From positions 21,421,001 to 21,485,000 of the forward strand of contig OX344763.1 in NCBI GenBank assembly GCA_947034895.1: a stretch of DNA of 64,000 bases, given 5' to 3'. Position numbers and translations under genes: made by a program. The notes beneath the pieces are model-generated. The model saw only the letters and a list, made by a program, of their open reading frames with translations. It was not told the origin of the DNA and did not search any database. The DNA comes from Rhytidiadelphus loreus (taxonomy: Eukaryota; Streptophyta; Bryopsida; Hypnales; Hylocomiaceae). Shown one piece after another: positions 33,786 to 44,790 of the stretch (its first letter is position 1; every line of letters starts with the position of its first letter).

Positions 33786-34455
33786 TGACCCCTAAAGGAC
33801 CATTGTCCCCTCGGTGGACAAAATGGATTTCGGGCAAGTTTGTATGATCTAAATTTTTAGTTAAACTTTTTGAAACTTTCTCATAAGATAGAAAAACTTA
33901 TTAGCTTCGTGGTAATATAAATTTTATTTCAATTGGTGCTCGGGAGCAAAAGTTATGGCATCTTAACCATAACTTTCAAGTCATTGGGCCAAAAAAGAAA
34001 TCTACAAAAATTTGAAATTAATTTTTTAATTTTTTCCTTCTTGAAAATCAAATTTTTGCCTACATGTGAAGCTTTGATTCATTCCATTTGATTAGTACTG
34101 TGAAAGTTACAAACCATCTTGTTTTTCAGGCAATTTGAGCATCTTCTTGAAAAAATAACTTATTGGATGCAATTTTGGATGCAATTCTCACAATTTTTCA
34201 AAAAAAAATGTTTAACAACTTTAAGTTTCCTATTTAGAACAATCTCACCGTTGACATTATTGTATTTCAATTCCATTTTAGAGCTATTAACGCTTTAGTT
34301 TTTCTTTTAATCTTGAACCTACTTGTATTTAATAATTTTAAAAAAAATGAAAATCAAGCGTTTTTTTTATTTATTTTTATTTTAAATTCTAAACTTTCAA
34401 CACAATTCTTGAACACAATTTTTTTTAAATATTTAAATTCTAGATGAGCAATTTT
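33786..34455. repeat. Partial family B repeat inside the CACTA element
   Basis: It begins ACCCCTAAAGGACCATTGTC and follows the left two-thirds of the unit at 6219-7140. The other end is missing. Confidence 0.6.
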
Positions 34456-34682
34456 CAAATTCTAATTTAGAGCTATTCAAATTGTATGTTCTACATTACA
34501 AAAAACTTGAATATGAATTGTGTCCAAATCACCTCCTAGTAAAATATTTGCCAAATATTTAAAATATCTTTAATTGAATTGAAGTTCTTATCACTAAAAT
34601 TTCATGTGGAAAAATTTTAAACCACCAAGTTTGACATTCTATAAGCAATAGGAATATTTTCTATTAACTAAGTAATTCACAA

Positions 34683-35065
34683 TTCAGTCTTTTTTCAATT
34701 CAGCAGACTTTGGAGGATTCTTTTGCATAGTATAATCCCTTTTTTCAAAAAACTATAAACTAGTAAAAGTTGGAGAATCAAGTTAACTTTCATCTCCAAA
34801 AATCCTTTTGTGATTTTAAGTCTCTAATTAAAAGTTATGAACAAAATTCAGAGAGGGTTTGGAATGAAATTTCTTTTTGATATTTACAAACACTCTCTCT
34901 GAATTTTGCCCATAACGTTTTATTGAAGACTCAAAATCACAAACGGATTTTTGGAGATGAAATTTAACTTGATCTTCCAAGTTTTACTAGTTTGAAGTGT
35001 TTTGAAAAAAGGTACTATACTATGAGAAATCAGCCTCCAAAGTCTGCTGAATTGAACCAAGAATG
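34683..35065. repeat. Imperfect long palindrome inside the CACTA element
   Basis: Arms of about 180 bp meet near 34875. Shared strings include CAGCAGACTTTGGAGG, TCTCCAAAAATCC and TTCAGAGAG with their complements. It could be an independent foldback insertion or a duplicated segment. Confidence 0.7.
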
Positions 35066-35112
35066 ACAAAATTGAAAACCGAAATAAATAACTATTTCTT
35101 CTCTCTAAAGTC

Positions 35113-35280
35113 ATGGACTCTCACACATGGTTCAATGGATAGGACCTTGCACCCCTAGCCAAGGGTTCAAGGTTCAAATCCCATTGCACCCCGCCCGCAT
35201 GGGGTGCCACCTAGGCGTTGCCCGTGTGGCAGTGCCATGTAGGCAGTTTGAAAAAAAATTATTTAAAAAAAAAAAAATTT
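35113..35280 (+). mobile_element. tRNA-related SINE-like segment
   Basis: An A-box-like TGGTTCAATGG at 35128-35138 and a B-box GGTTCAAATCC at 35171-35181 are about 43 bp apart, the spacing of an internal RNA polymerase III promoter. The tRNA-like anticodon arm is degraded. The segment runs into an A-rich tail after about 35250. A decayed tRNA gene is the alternative. Confidence 0.5.
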
Positions 35281-35742
35281 AATTTTAAAAAAATCAACAA
35301 ATTTTTGTTGAAATATTTGTCAAAATCAACAAGTTTTAGTTGGAATTTTGTCCAAATCAACAAAAACTGGTTGATTTTTGTCCAAATCAATACATCCAAA
35401 TCAACACAAACTATTTTATCCGAATCAACACTTTTTTGTGAATTTGGACGCTTAATTTTCTACTAGTGGTAGTCTTTGTGTCAAGTCTAGTTTGCTCTTG
35501 ATTAAGAAAGTTTGTTGTCTTTGTCGAGTTGGAGAATATTTCTAGTGTGTATGAGATGCCAACATAATATTTAAACAATAAAAAATGCTAATATTAAGAG
35601 CGGTAATTTCAAGTTGGCTTGTAAGAAGTGTCACTTTTATTGTAATCAAAGTTATGAGAAGCAATGCTGTGAAATAAAGAATATGAAAATCAAGTTGGTA
35701 GATTAAGTGTTGGTAATTTCTAGACAAGGAGACAAAGCTTAA

Positions 35743-36865
35743 GGGCTGCTTTACACTATGGTGGAGAAGTGCACTGCTCAAGAGTTTTAGGGAAATGGGG
35801 CAATATGATTGGAGGAAATTTTGTCCTTCACCGGATTGGATTAACACCAAGGCCAAGATTTGTCCGGTGGAGAACTTCAAGTATAGATGAAAAAATGACA
35901 TGGTTGTCTATATGGCAGCACTTTTTGAAAGGAGAGTTCTCCGAAGGTCAAGTTTTTTGGGCGGCCTCACCTCCCTGGACAAGAAACTTGGCCTCTGTAG
36001 AACTCCAACTTCATTGATTGTCTTTTCATCATGACATCTCATCTGTGCGATTGGGGACTTCTTTTATCTCAAATAGCATTATTTCTTTGCCTCTTTCTCT
36101 TTCACTTGGTAGTGCTTTTGGTAGTGCGGGTGTGCCAACTATGATTTCCTTTCACTTTCAAGTGTTTTGTAGAGCAGGCACATCGATTCTTCATTTTTTG
36201 TTTTTCATTGAGCAGATACATCAATAAAAACTTTCATTTTTTCTTTTTGAAGGTGTTTTCTTTCTTGTATAATTTTTATTTTAGGGTTTCAAATTTATTT
36301 TGAGATCTTAACTTGAGTGTAGAACAACGAACATGGGATTTCTACTCTTCATTCTTACAAGACTGACTATCTTTTTCCAAAAAATACTCGGAACATGATT
36401 TGGATTGAAATGAAATATGTATTGTATTGATTTTCAAAAATCAATATATATTTGATTGATTTGAATTTTTTTATCATACAAATTAGATTAATAGACGCAT
36501 TTTTTTGAACAAATTTTATTGAATTTATTAGGCACTGGATGCAAAAGTTATGGCTTCTCAAAACTCACTACAATCAAAAAATATACAAAACATGTGGGAG
36601 TTCCACTAGGGGTTATGATTTCTATTATTGTGTGTTGTCAAAATTTTTCTCTAGGTGAAGTTGTCCATTAGACTTCAGTTTGTGAAGTTGTCTACAAGAC
36701 TTTTCGACTTGGTGTTTAGACTACAACCAGTCAAGACTTCTTCTTTTAATAGTTTCTTTTCTTTTTGTCTTCTTTAGCATCCCACCAGGTGCTTAAAATA
36801 ACCATGTCTTGGCCAAAACCTCTTGATCAACCGGAGCACTTCTCCACCATAGTGTAAAACGTCCC
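35743..36865. mobile_element. PIF/Harbinger-type non-autonomous element (1)
   Basis: Inverted ends of about 30 bp share TTTACACTATGGTGGAGAAG. TAA duplications lie at 35740-35742 and 36866-36868. The end sequence GGG-C and the TAA target are typical of PIF/Harbinger (Tourist) elements. Neither the transposase nor the Myb-like partner is encoded; the 82-codon frame at 35769 has no recognisable domain. Confidence 0.8.
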
Positions 36866-37019
36866 TAAGTTGACAAGTCTCAACCAAAATTAGGAAGTTT
36901 AAGAGGTAGCCAAGTTGTACTTGGGATTGCATTCCAAATTGAAGAAAGACTGGAGAATCCAAGTTGATAAAAATTAAAAGAAGAATTAATTTTGGGAGCC
37001 ATCTATTTCCTTTTGGCCA
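36866..37019. other. Short spacer
   Basis: Nothing recognised. Confidence 0.4.
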
Positions 37020-37950
37020 TTAACCCCTAAAGTCCCATTGTCCCCTCAAGGGACAATTTGGAATTTGGGCTAGTTTCTATGGGCTGAAAATTTACCCTGA
37101 TTTTTTGAAACTTTTTTTGAAGATAGAAAATTTGATAAGCTTTGTGGGAATATAATTATTATTTCAATCAGTGCCCAAAAGCAAAAGTTATACCACAAAA
37201 AGCCTAAAACTGAACTTGGCGGGCAGCACAAAAAATATTGCAAAAATTCAAAATAATTAAATCCTTTTTTTTTTCTCAAAGATTATGTTTTTGTCTACAT
37301 CTGAAGCTTTGATTCATTCCATTCTGATTAGTGATGTGAAAGTTATCAACAATCTTATTTTTTGGCCAACCTAAGCATCTTTTTGAAAAATAACTTATAG
37401 GATTCATTTCAGAATGCAATTTTCAAATTTTTTCAATTTTTTTTTTTTTCAAATTTTAAGTTTGTTTGCTAGAACAATCTCGTCATTGGGATTATTGTAT
37501 TTCAATCCCATCTAAGAGCTATTAACAATTTAGTTTTTCTTTCAATCTTGGACCTACTTCTACTTGACAATTTTTTGAAGTATGAAAATCAAGTTTTTAT
37601 TTTTTGAAATTTTTTCCTAGACTACCAACTCAATTCTTCAGTACAATAAAATTTAAATTCAAATTCTATAGTGCACATTTTTTCCACAAATAGCAATCAA
37701 AGTCATCTAAAATTGCAGTCTAGTGTTCAAAAAAACTTGTTTTTTCAACTTTGAATGCTCCTATCTCTCAATCTGTACGGTCAAACTTCATGAAATTCTT
37801 ACTACATAATTTCAAACAAGTAAAGTTCAAGATCCTAAGATTCAGTTTCAAAAAAAGTATTTTTTTTGGTTTTTTTGGACAAACGCAGTAGAAATAGCAG
37901 TTTTGAGTGGTTTTTGACCAAAAAAATGGCCTTGGGACTGTAGGGGTTAA
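37020..37950. mobile_element. Complete family B unit with TTAA ends
   Basis: Ends read TTAACCCCTAAAGTCCCA and, on the other strand, TTAACCCCTACAGTCCCA (one mismatch in 18). The interior matches 6219-8087. TTAA at both termini is compatible with a TTAA or TAA/TTA target site, so the superfamily is unresolved. Non-coding. Confidence 0.7.
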
Positions 37951-38337
37951 GAGGGGAGTGAAAATTTTGCAATTAGATTTACCTTGTGAGGAAAAATAAG
38001 TTGTACATGCAGTTAAGGAAAAAAATTGTTTTCTTAGTCTTTGGTTGCAACCCGAGGGTTGCAATGGCAAATTGGTGAAATTAGAGCAAATCCTTTTTAA
38101 ATTGCCTCCCTTGGAACGAACTATACTATTAGCTTAGTTTTTACTGAATAGGATCTAAGCTTATCTACAAGAAGCTAGCTACCCTATTGTGGCATAATGG
38201 ACACACCAAAAGGACACGGAATCGACTATTCTTCAATTTTAAATAAAAACATACACACTCATCGTTAGGACTAAATTTCTTTATAGCCACTATGTTTCAT
38301 TTCCTAGACTTTTCCTCCACGTCACAAGAGGAAGATC
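37951..38337. other. Spacer without gene
   Basis: No gene or repeat boundary is seen. Confidence 0.4.
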
Positions 38338-39427
38338 CTCAGGGAGTTCACTTAGAGCGTTCATTAGAAACCACATGCAAATAGAACTTTGGACCTCCTA
38401 TATGCTTTTTGAATTTTAAATAAAACAAAATTAAAAAAATATGAATATATTTTCCTACTTTGAAAGTTTATGTTTTGAATTACTAATATTTTTATTTGTT
38501 AATAATAATTAGTTACAAATTTTTGAAGTAAGAAGATACACTATAGAACTTAAAAATAACTTTCACACCTCTATATTATATAAGGAAAATTTGCCTAAAA
38601 AATGAATAAAAAATTCCTAAAAGTAACTCTCTATTGAAAGCTATTTTTGAGTTGAATACTGATTCAATGGTCATCTAAATGTGTTCTCTATAATTATTTG
38701 AATTGAAAAACATGCCATTTTAGTTCATTTTCAACCTCTTCTAGAAATCATTTCATATTTTATTTGAGTTGGAAATTTTGGCAATAGAAATCTATAGTCA
38801 TTATTAAACAATGGTCAAATTTTAGATTGAAATTATAGTTTATTAGAAACCACTTGTTCGCATGTGGTTTGTTGTAGTAGAACTAAGGGCCACTTCACAC
38901 TACGGCCGAAGATCAAGAGGCCGTGGGTTTTCACCAATCAAATTTCAAGAAACCCAAACTTCGGCCTCTCAACCCTTCACACTAGAAGGCACAAGTCTAA
39001 AGGCCATCACCCTCCAACTACCTACATGGCAATAAATTGTCTACATGGCAAGGGACTCTCAAAGGAAGTTTGGGTCGGTTAAAAATGAATGCCCAAACTA
39101 TGGCCAAGAGGCCATCAACTTATGATAAGATCTCAACCATTAGATAGGTAGGTGGGAGTTCATTACTAAGAGTTTGGCCTTTGGGCTTGGCCTTTGGAGG
39201 CTTTACACTATAACCAGCCAAATTAAGAGATCGTGGGAGTTCATTGCCAAGGATTTGGACTTTGGGCTTGGCCTTTGAAGGTTTCACACTATGGCTAGCC
39301 AAAGGCTCCAATTCCTATTATTTATTGCTCGTTTCTTTGGACTCTCAACAAAGTTTGGCCACTCAATGCCACGGCCTCTTGACTTGAATGGCCATAGTGT
39401 GAAGTGGCCCTAAGTGCACCCCCTGAG
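38338..39427. mobile_element. hAT-like element, family A (copy 3), with nested Harbinger element
   Basis: Ends CTCAGGGAGTTCACTTAG and CTAAGTGCACCCCCTGAG are inverted repeats. The 8-bp duplication GGAAGATC lies at 38330-38337 and 39428-39435. The interior is continuous with copies 1 and 2 except for a 524-bp insertion at 38887-39410. Confidence 0.85.
38887..39410. mobile_element. PIF/Harbinger-type MITE (2), nested
   Basis: Inverted ends GGGCCACTTCACACTACGGC (left) and the same with one change (right); TAA at 38884-38886 and 39411-39413. The interior contains an 81-bp tandem duplication (GTGGGAGTT at 39152 and 39233), each unit with a TTTCACACTATGG-like end remnant. Confidence 0.85.
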
Positions 39428-40078
39428 GGAAGATCATTTTGGGAAAATTTTGAAGGCCAACAAGAAGATTATTTTGGGATAGAGGGAGTAGTATATTACC
39501 AAAGTCCTCAAGTTCTAAGATATACACATCATTTTCTAGATAGTTTGGAGACAATACTATATCTTTAAATTGGGCCCCAAATACCTTTTTTTAAGTTTAA
39601 GAAAATATTCTTATAACCAATAGGGATTTTCAAGCCTTTACTTATAGAGGATATACTTCAAGAAATTTTATTGAAAGATCCTATAGTTGAACTTATCAAA
39701 ATAAAAGGAAAGTACCTAGTCTTGCATTCATGAAGAAATTTTCAAATAGATTTGGATTTGAAAGCTTCATTGATAGGTAATATAGAATTAAAAAAAACAA
39801 TAAGTTCGAGGATGAATAAATAATAACTTGGAAAGAAACCAAACATTGATGATACAATTATTACCATAATTGAATAACAACTTTGATATTTTTTTTGCCA
39901 ACTATTCATTTTTTTCAATATATAAAGTTCAAAAGATTCTTAGGAAAAATATTTTTCAAGATTATCTTAGTGCCCTTAAAATTTTCAATTTTGAAATTAA
40001 ACTTTAGCAAGATCAAAAGATTATATGTAGATGTAGTGAACATAGATTCCTCTGTGCACTTAAAATAAACACAATAAT
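39428..40078. other. AT-rich spacer
   Basis: No gene or repeat boundary recognised. Confidence 0.4.
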
Positions 40079-40300
40079 GGTCAATTTCGTTAAAATGGCA
40101 GTATTCCACACACCATTTTAATGGAATATCTTCTACAAAAGAGAATAAATGTGTTGCTATAGGGTCATACATGTGCCAATTTTATGCTTTGCATATTCAA
40201 ATCACTCCTAGTTCACACATTTCCACTCCCCTCGGACAATCTTTCAATTGTTTTCATTCTTTCAATGGTTTCATTTTGTGCCATTTTAACGAAATTGACC
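40079..40300. mobile_element. MITE, family G (copy 2, best preserved)
   Basis: It has perfect 22-bp inverted ends starting GGTCAATTTCGTTAAAATGG and the 5-bp direct repeat ATAAT on both sides (40074-40078 and 40301-40305). At 222 bp it is non-coding. The two related copies are at 2715-2852 and 44067-44357. Confidence 0.9.
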
Positions 40301-41876
40301 ATAATAGTAGAGAATCTTTGAGAATGTATATAAGATTTTTATTACTCACTTTATAGAATAACTCCTTATATATGATTCTAATGGAGAAGAATTACCATGA
40401 TAAAAAGACTATATTAGTATTCATAAAAAATTTGTACCATAAAAATTTATCTTCTAGCTTATGCCAAAAGAAAATAATTTGCGTGTTTCAAAATTATAAT
40501 ACTGGTGTTTGTATGGAAGTTCCTAAACTACATTTCCATTACAAAATTTTATAATGGAAGTGTAGCAACAAGTTGAATACATATTTGCCCTAAACCAAAA
40601 TCTAGCCTCGTAAAATAGTAAAATGTCAATTTAGTTGTGATTGTACATATTATTGGATTTAGGATTCTGCTTGAAGAATGTATGATGTAAAGTGTGTTAA
40701 TTTAGAAAATTTCAAATAAAAAATTATAGTTTGAAGTGCAACTTCTATAAGGATTTAAAGGATTATCACTTGTAGAAAAACATGTCTTTAATGATTGTAA
40801 AGGAATCATTGCCGGCAATTTTGTAATCATTATAGACATTGATTTTTTACTAGTGAGTATTCAAGTATTTGGTGGCATATAAGAAAATAAAGACTCAAAT
40901 TCTTAATATCTTTGCTTTTGAGTCTCTACAAGCTTCATTGTATTATCAATTGAATATGTCAATGCATGCTTGTAATCATTTTCTTCAAATTTGCTCAAGT
41001 AGGATTAAATCTAAATCAAATATGCACCAATTTAGGAGATATTAGGACAAGTCATTGTCATCTTTGAACAAAATGTGGGTATGACACATAGACAAGTCTA
41101 TTTATCTCAAATCAACCAATAAGAGTTGTGATAATTCGAAGTTGTTTTAAAATGTATAGCCTTTATAGCTAATGTGAGAGTGTATTAATACTTTTGCTAT
41201 ACATTTTTGGGAATACATTGATGACATAGAAATTTTAGAGAAAAAACTTGACTTTTAATTGCTTTTAAATTGACCTCTACACTAATACAAAACTATTGTC
41301 ACCAGCTCTAACCACTTTAAAGAGTCATATCTTTTATCTCACAATTGCAATTCTTACATTTATTAAACTAACGAACATATACTCTCATCATCATACTCAC
41401 AATATCCTGATGGAATTACATGCCTTGTAGTGATGGTTGTGACAATATTACCATGACATTTTTTTAGTATGGTAAGAAGGTTGAAAACTACTCTCAAAAT
41501 TAAAAAAAGAAAAGTTAAACCCCTAATCTAATTCACCTCCAATTCAAAGATTGTATACTCAAGGACATCAAATAGAGAATATCACTCCTTTTCATTAGAA
41601 TTGAAGCACAATAAAGCTCTAAGATTGTGATCTCTTGCATAACTCAAGAATGATCTCTTGCATAATTTAGGAATCAAGCGTATTTTACAAATAGAAGGCA
41701 ACTACCTAAATCTAGTGAAATTCGGACTTGATTGAAAATAAAACAATGTAGATTGATTGTAGAGCTCAAATTCGATTGTTGAGATTGAAAGCATATTATA
41801 AAGTCCATGAAAACACTACTTTTATAGAAGGTGAAAAAACGAATGATCTCCATAAGGACATGAATTACCGGTATAC
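40301..41876. other. AT-rich spacer with a miniature foldback
   Basis: The only structured piece is the 89-bp element at 40767-40855 (next entry). No gene is recognised. Confidence 0.4.
40767..40855. mobile_element. Miniature CACTA-like foldback, 89 bp
   Basis: The left end CACTTGTAGAAAAACATGTC pairs with the right end, which reads CACTAGTAAAAAATCAATGT on the other strand; almost the whole element is palindromic. The termini resemble the 3.2-kb CACTA element. A 3-bp target duplication is not evident. Confidence 0.55.
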
Positions 41877-43170
41877 GGCATTTGCAAGCTGCATTTGGCC
41901 ATCCTCGCCTCGATCCTCGCTCAATACTCCAGAATCAAAAACAACATCATTGCCTCTTTCCTTGATACGCTTTCCATCTTAGCCATCCTCTGCAAAATGG
42001 TTGACCCTGGCATTAGGAGACTCAATCAAGAAACAATGCAACAATCACTCATCAAAACGCATAGTGCATGCTTTCTATGGCAAAGCTCGTGAAAGCCAAC
42101 TCTAGAGATAATTTTAAGTAGTGTACATTTGTTACTGACCACGAATTAACTCAAGAAAACAATGCCATACACAACATACAAAAATTCACGCTTTCCAAAG
42201 ACTTGGACACCCAATTCATTCCTCACACAAGAAACCATGTTTACTGGGTGAAGCAGAATGCAATCGCTTCGTTGGACCTCGCTCAGTGGGATACAAGCAA
42301 GTGCTCATTGCAAAGAGCTTAACAATCAGAAATTACGAATACACGAAAGCTGGATGTTCGAGGGACATGACAGCGTTTTGCTTACAGAGCCCTGGGAAAT
42401 AGCTAGAGTGCATACCTTGACTTTTTAGCAGGAACTGAGGTAGACGGCGGTGACCATGGCTCAGGGCAAGAGCCAGAAAACTTGGTAGGCGAGGCATCCA
42501 TATATACATAATCTCAGCAGACAGCCATCTTCACTCTACCGTTCAAGTCGGGCAGGCAAATCAACAGGCACTGTCGTTACAGATTTCTGCTGGCAGCGGC
42601 TCTGCGAATACCCCAAACACGAATGCTTCGACCAAGAGCAGTCGTTCAAGCAGAGTAGCCTAAACCCTAAACCTCCATAACAACCCCCACAGACTAGACC
42701 TCCACTTGCTTAGGATTCCAGAGCTCGTCTTCTGCAATTCCTGCATCACATCCACCGAAAAGAGGTGATTCATTCACTGCCTATAAAAATTCCAAAAAAG
42801 AGAGGCAATTCCACGAGTATCAGCTTTCGTACTTACGTACATGCGTAGAACTCAAGAGAATGAAAGCATCCCCCAACCAAGCGGCCATCTAAGTGCAGAC
42901 AGACAAATCCAATCACCCCAAGCATGAGGCGCACGCCAAAGGTTTTGTACCTTGAAATCACACAATTGCCTCCTCCGGCTAGAGCAGGGGTGGAGAATGG
43001 GTGCACAAGCTGCCTCCATAGCCCAAGAAACAATCTTCTCAAGGCAGTGATGCACACTGAGTTTGGTTACCTGCACAGTAACTAAGGCAGCCTTCTTTGC
43101 AGAAACCTCTCACGTACAGGCAAGTCGGAGAAAAGCTTCAATATGAAACCTATTGCAGCACTAGTGAGAA
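41877..43170 (-). pseudogene. Relic of the 5' part of a TNL gene
   Basis: On the minus strand this follows the TNL gene exon by exon. It has a leader exon (about 43170-42951, donor TTTCAAG|GTAC), a second exon starting at 42740 with an ATG at 42501 and donor at 42416, an exon b remnant (about 42320-42245) and an exon c remnant (41989-41877). Exon a would start MDASPTK, so the myristoylated glycine is replaced by aspartate. Exon b has a length change that breaks the phase. Exon c has an in-frame TAA as its fourth codon, but keeps KRIK and the acceptor context. No TIR, NBS or LRR sequence follows. It is therefore a truncated, non-functional duplicate, and it supports the small-exon model of the intact gene. 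Confidence 0.8.
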
Positions 43171-43306
43171 ATCTGTGAAGCAATGAAATTAGCAACCGGG
43201 GGAGCAGAACAGAGCAGAACTTACCATTAATTTAATTAGTCGGCAGAAACTGCAGCCCAGCCCGCTAACTGCGCCGAGAATTGAAGAGCATTGCTAGGCA
43301 GTATAA

Positions 43307-44051
43307 GGCCCGGTTCACACCACTGGCCGGACAAACGGAGGAGAAATCTGATTGGATGAAATGACGGTCTCGTCCAGTGGAGATTTCAGACTGGGAGTTT
43401 GTCCGCTATTTGAAGTTGCCAAGTCACGAGTCGAGTTAGCCACCTCAGCGGACGAAAAGGAGGAGTTTTGGATCTTCCTCGTGAGGAAGCTTCAAACTTC
43501 TCCAGCGGAGAAGCACTCCTCTTTCATCGCAACATTCACCTTTTTTCTTGCAACAATCTCCTCTTGAAGCCATTTGTTGCATTAGATGGGATTCAGCCAT
43601 CGGGGAGGGTTGTGAGTTCCCCAGCCGAAACCCAGTCGAAATCTGCCGAAACCCGCCTGTGCTGACCTAGCCAAGCGACTGCCACATCAGATTTTTTGAA
43701 AAAATAAAAATAAAAAATTTAACCTTGTTTTTCATTTTAAGAACCTTAAAATTTTATTTTATTTTATTTTATTTTTTTGAAAAAAAATAAATTCTAACAC
43801 CAACGTTCGATGGGGGCCAGGGGAACGAAGCTAGGAACGGGCCTGAAACGGCCCTCCAACCCCCCCGAATCCCATCTAATGCTAAATCAATTTACTTTCA
43901 AGGCTTAGGACCAGTCAGTGATTTGAAAACCACATCCTCCGAACTGGCCAACACCAGCGATAGGATCCGATGTGGAAGGAAAGAACTGGATGAATTGTTG
44001 GCCCTGAAGTTCCTCACCTCTATTTGTCTGGCCCGTAGTGTGAACCGGGCC
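43307..44051. mobile_element. PIF/Harbinger-type element (3), with nested family D element
   Basis: Inverted ends begin GGCCCGGTTCACACCACTGG (left) and GGCCCGGTTCACACTACGGG (right, other strand). TAA lies at 43304-43306 and 44052-44054. The ends resemble the Harbinger elements at 35743 and 38887. A family D element is inserted at 43580-43881. Open frames at 43352-43665 are not convincing genes. Confidence 0.85.
43580..43881. mobile_element. Inverted-repeat element, family D (copy 3), nested
   Basis: It has perfect 15-bp inverted ends CATTAGATGGGATTC. The flanks TTTGTTG and CTAAATC share no duplication, matching the behaviour of the copy at 14137. The interior GGGCCTGAAACGGCCCTCC matches 12542-12810 in the opposite orientation. 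Confidence 0.85.
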
Positions 44052-44066
44052 TAAGAGCCAGAATCG

Positions 44067-44357
44067 GGGCAATTTCGTTCAAATGGCAATATTCCATGTG
44101 CCATTTTCAGACCACCTGGTTTGAATTGTAAAAGTGTCATCTAGGATAGATATAGATTTTAGAATATTTGATTTTTATAAATTTAAGAAATCTAGGACAT
44201 GTATAGATATCAAACTGCACAATCTAAACCATAAAAATGACATCTGAGACAACTGTAGATTTCAGACATCTAAGATAGTTGTACATTTCAAACCACTCGG
44301 TCTAAACCATCAACATTGCCAAAATAGAGGAATGGTGCCATTTTATCGAAATTGCCC
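44067..44357. mobile_element. MITE, family G (copy 3)
   Basis: Inverted ends begin GGGCAATTTCGTTCAAATGG on the left and GGGCAATTTCGATAAAATGG on the right. ATCG(G) occurs directly outside both ends. The interior shares GATTTCA-ACC-CTCGGTCTA with the copy at 2715. Confidence 0.85.
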
Positions 44358-44574
44358 ATCGGACTCCATTAGCCGATTGAACCTCCAAGAATCGGAGGTA
44401 ATTGTATCACACAAACCACCTAAAAAAGTGATACAATTGTTTTTTCTTCTTCAAATATTAAGCGGATCCATGCATTTGTCAAGGCCCTCCAACTCTATAG
44501 AGTCGATTTGCAAGGACTAGAGGTTGGAGGTCCAATCGGAGGAGAGATTGGAGTTGTATCTTTGACAAAATTTA

Positions 44575-44790
44575 AGGTCATTGTTTAACCTTTAAAGGAT
44601 GAGTTGGTCACCATGGAAGTCATCTATTTTGGTATTGTGTGAATTGTTGGCTTAAAAAAAAATGCAAACGCACTCATTGGAAGTCAAACTACAATAGAAG
44701 ACCTTCCCTTTTTACACAAAATTTGGAGGATGAATAGTTGCATTTCTATCCTACATGGAGAGATTCATTGTCATTCATAGCTAGAAAATG
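44575..44790 (+). repeat. Family C repeat
   Basis: It begins TTTAACCTTTAAAGGATGAG. Shared strings are TCATTGGAAGTCAAACTAC, GGAGGATGAATAGTTGC and CATGGAGAGATTC, also at 60898-61100 and, more diverged, at 63240-63450. Confidence 0.65.

Larger units (their letters stand above)
32266..35468. mobile_element. CACTA (EnSpm/CMC) element, non-autonomous, 3.2 kb
   Basis: Both ends are CACTAGTAGAAAATTA in inverted orientation (16 bp perfect), flanked by the 3-bp duplication GTA (32263-32265 and 35469-35471). Subterminal regions carry many copies of a TTTTTGTTGATTTG / CAAATCAACAAAAA motif, facing outward at both ends, as expected of transposase-binding arrays. No transposase is encoded. The interior holds a G-rich minisatellite, a partial family B repeat, a palindrome and a tRNA-related SINE-like segment. 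Confidence 0.9.

Noticed and set aside
35116..35200. An intact tRNA gene
   Set aside because: A- and B-box-like strings exist, but the anticodon arm and acceptor stem do not pair properly, and an A-rich tail follows.
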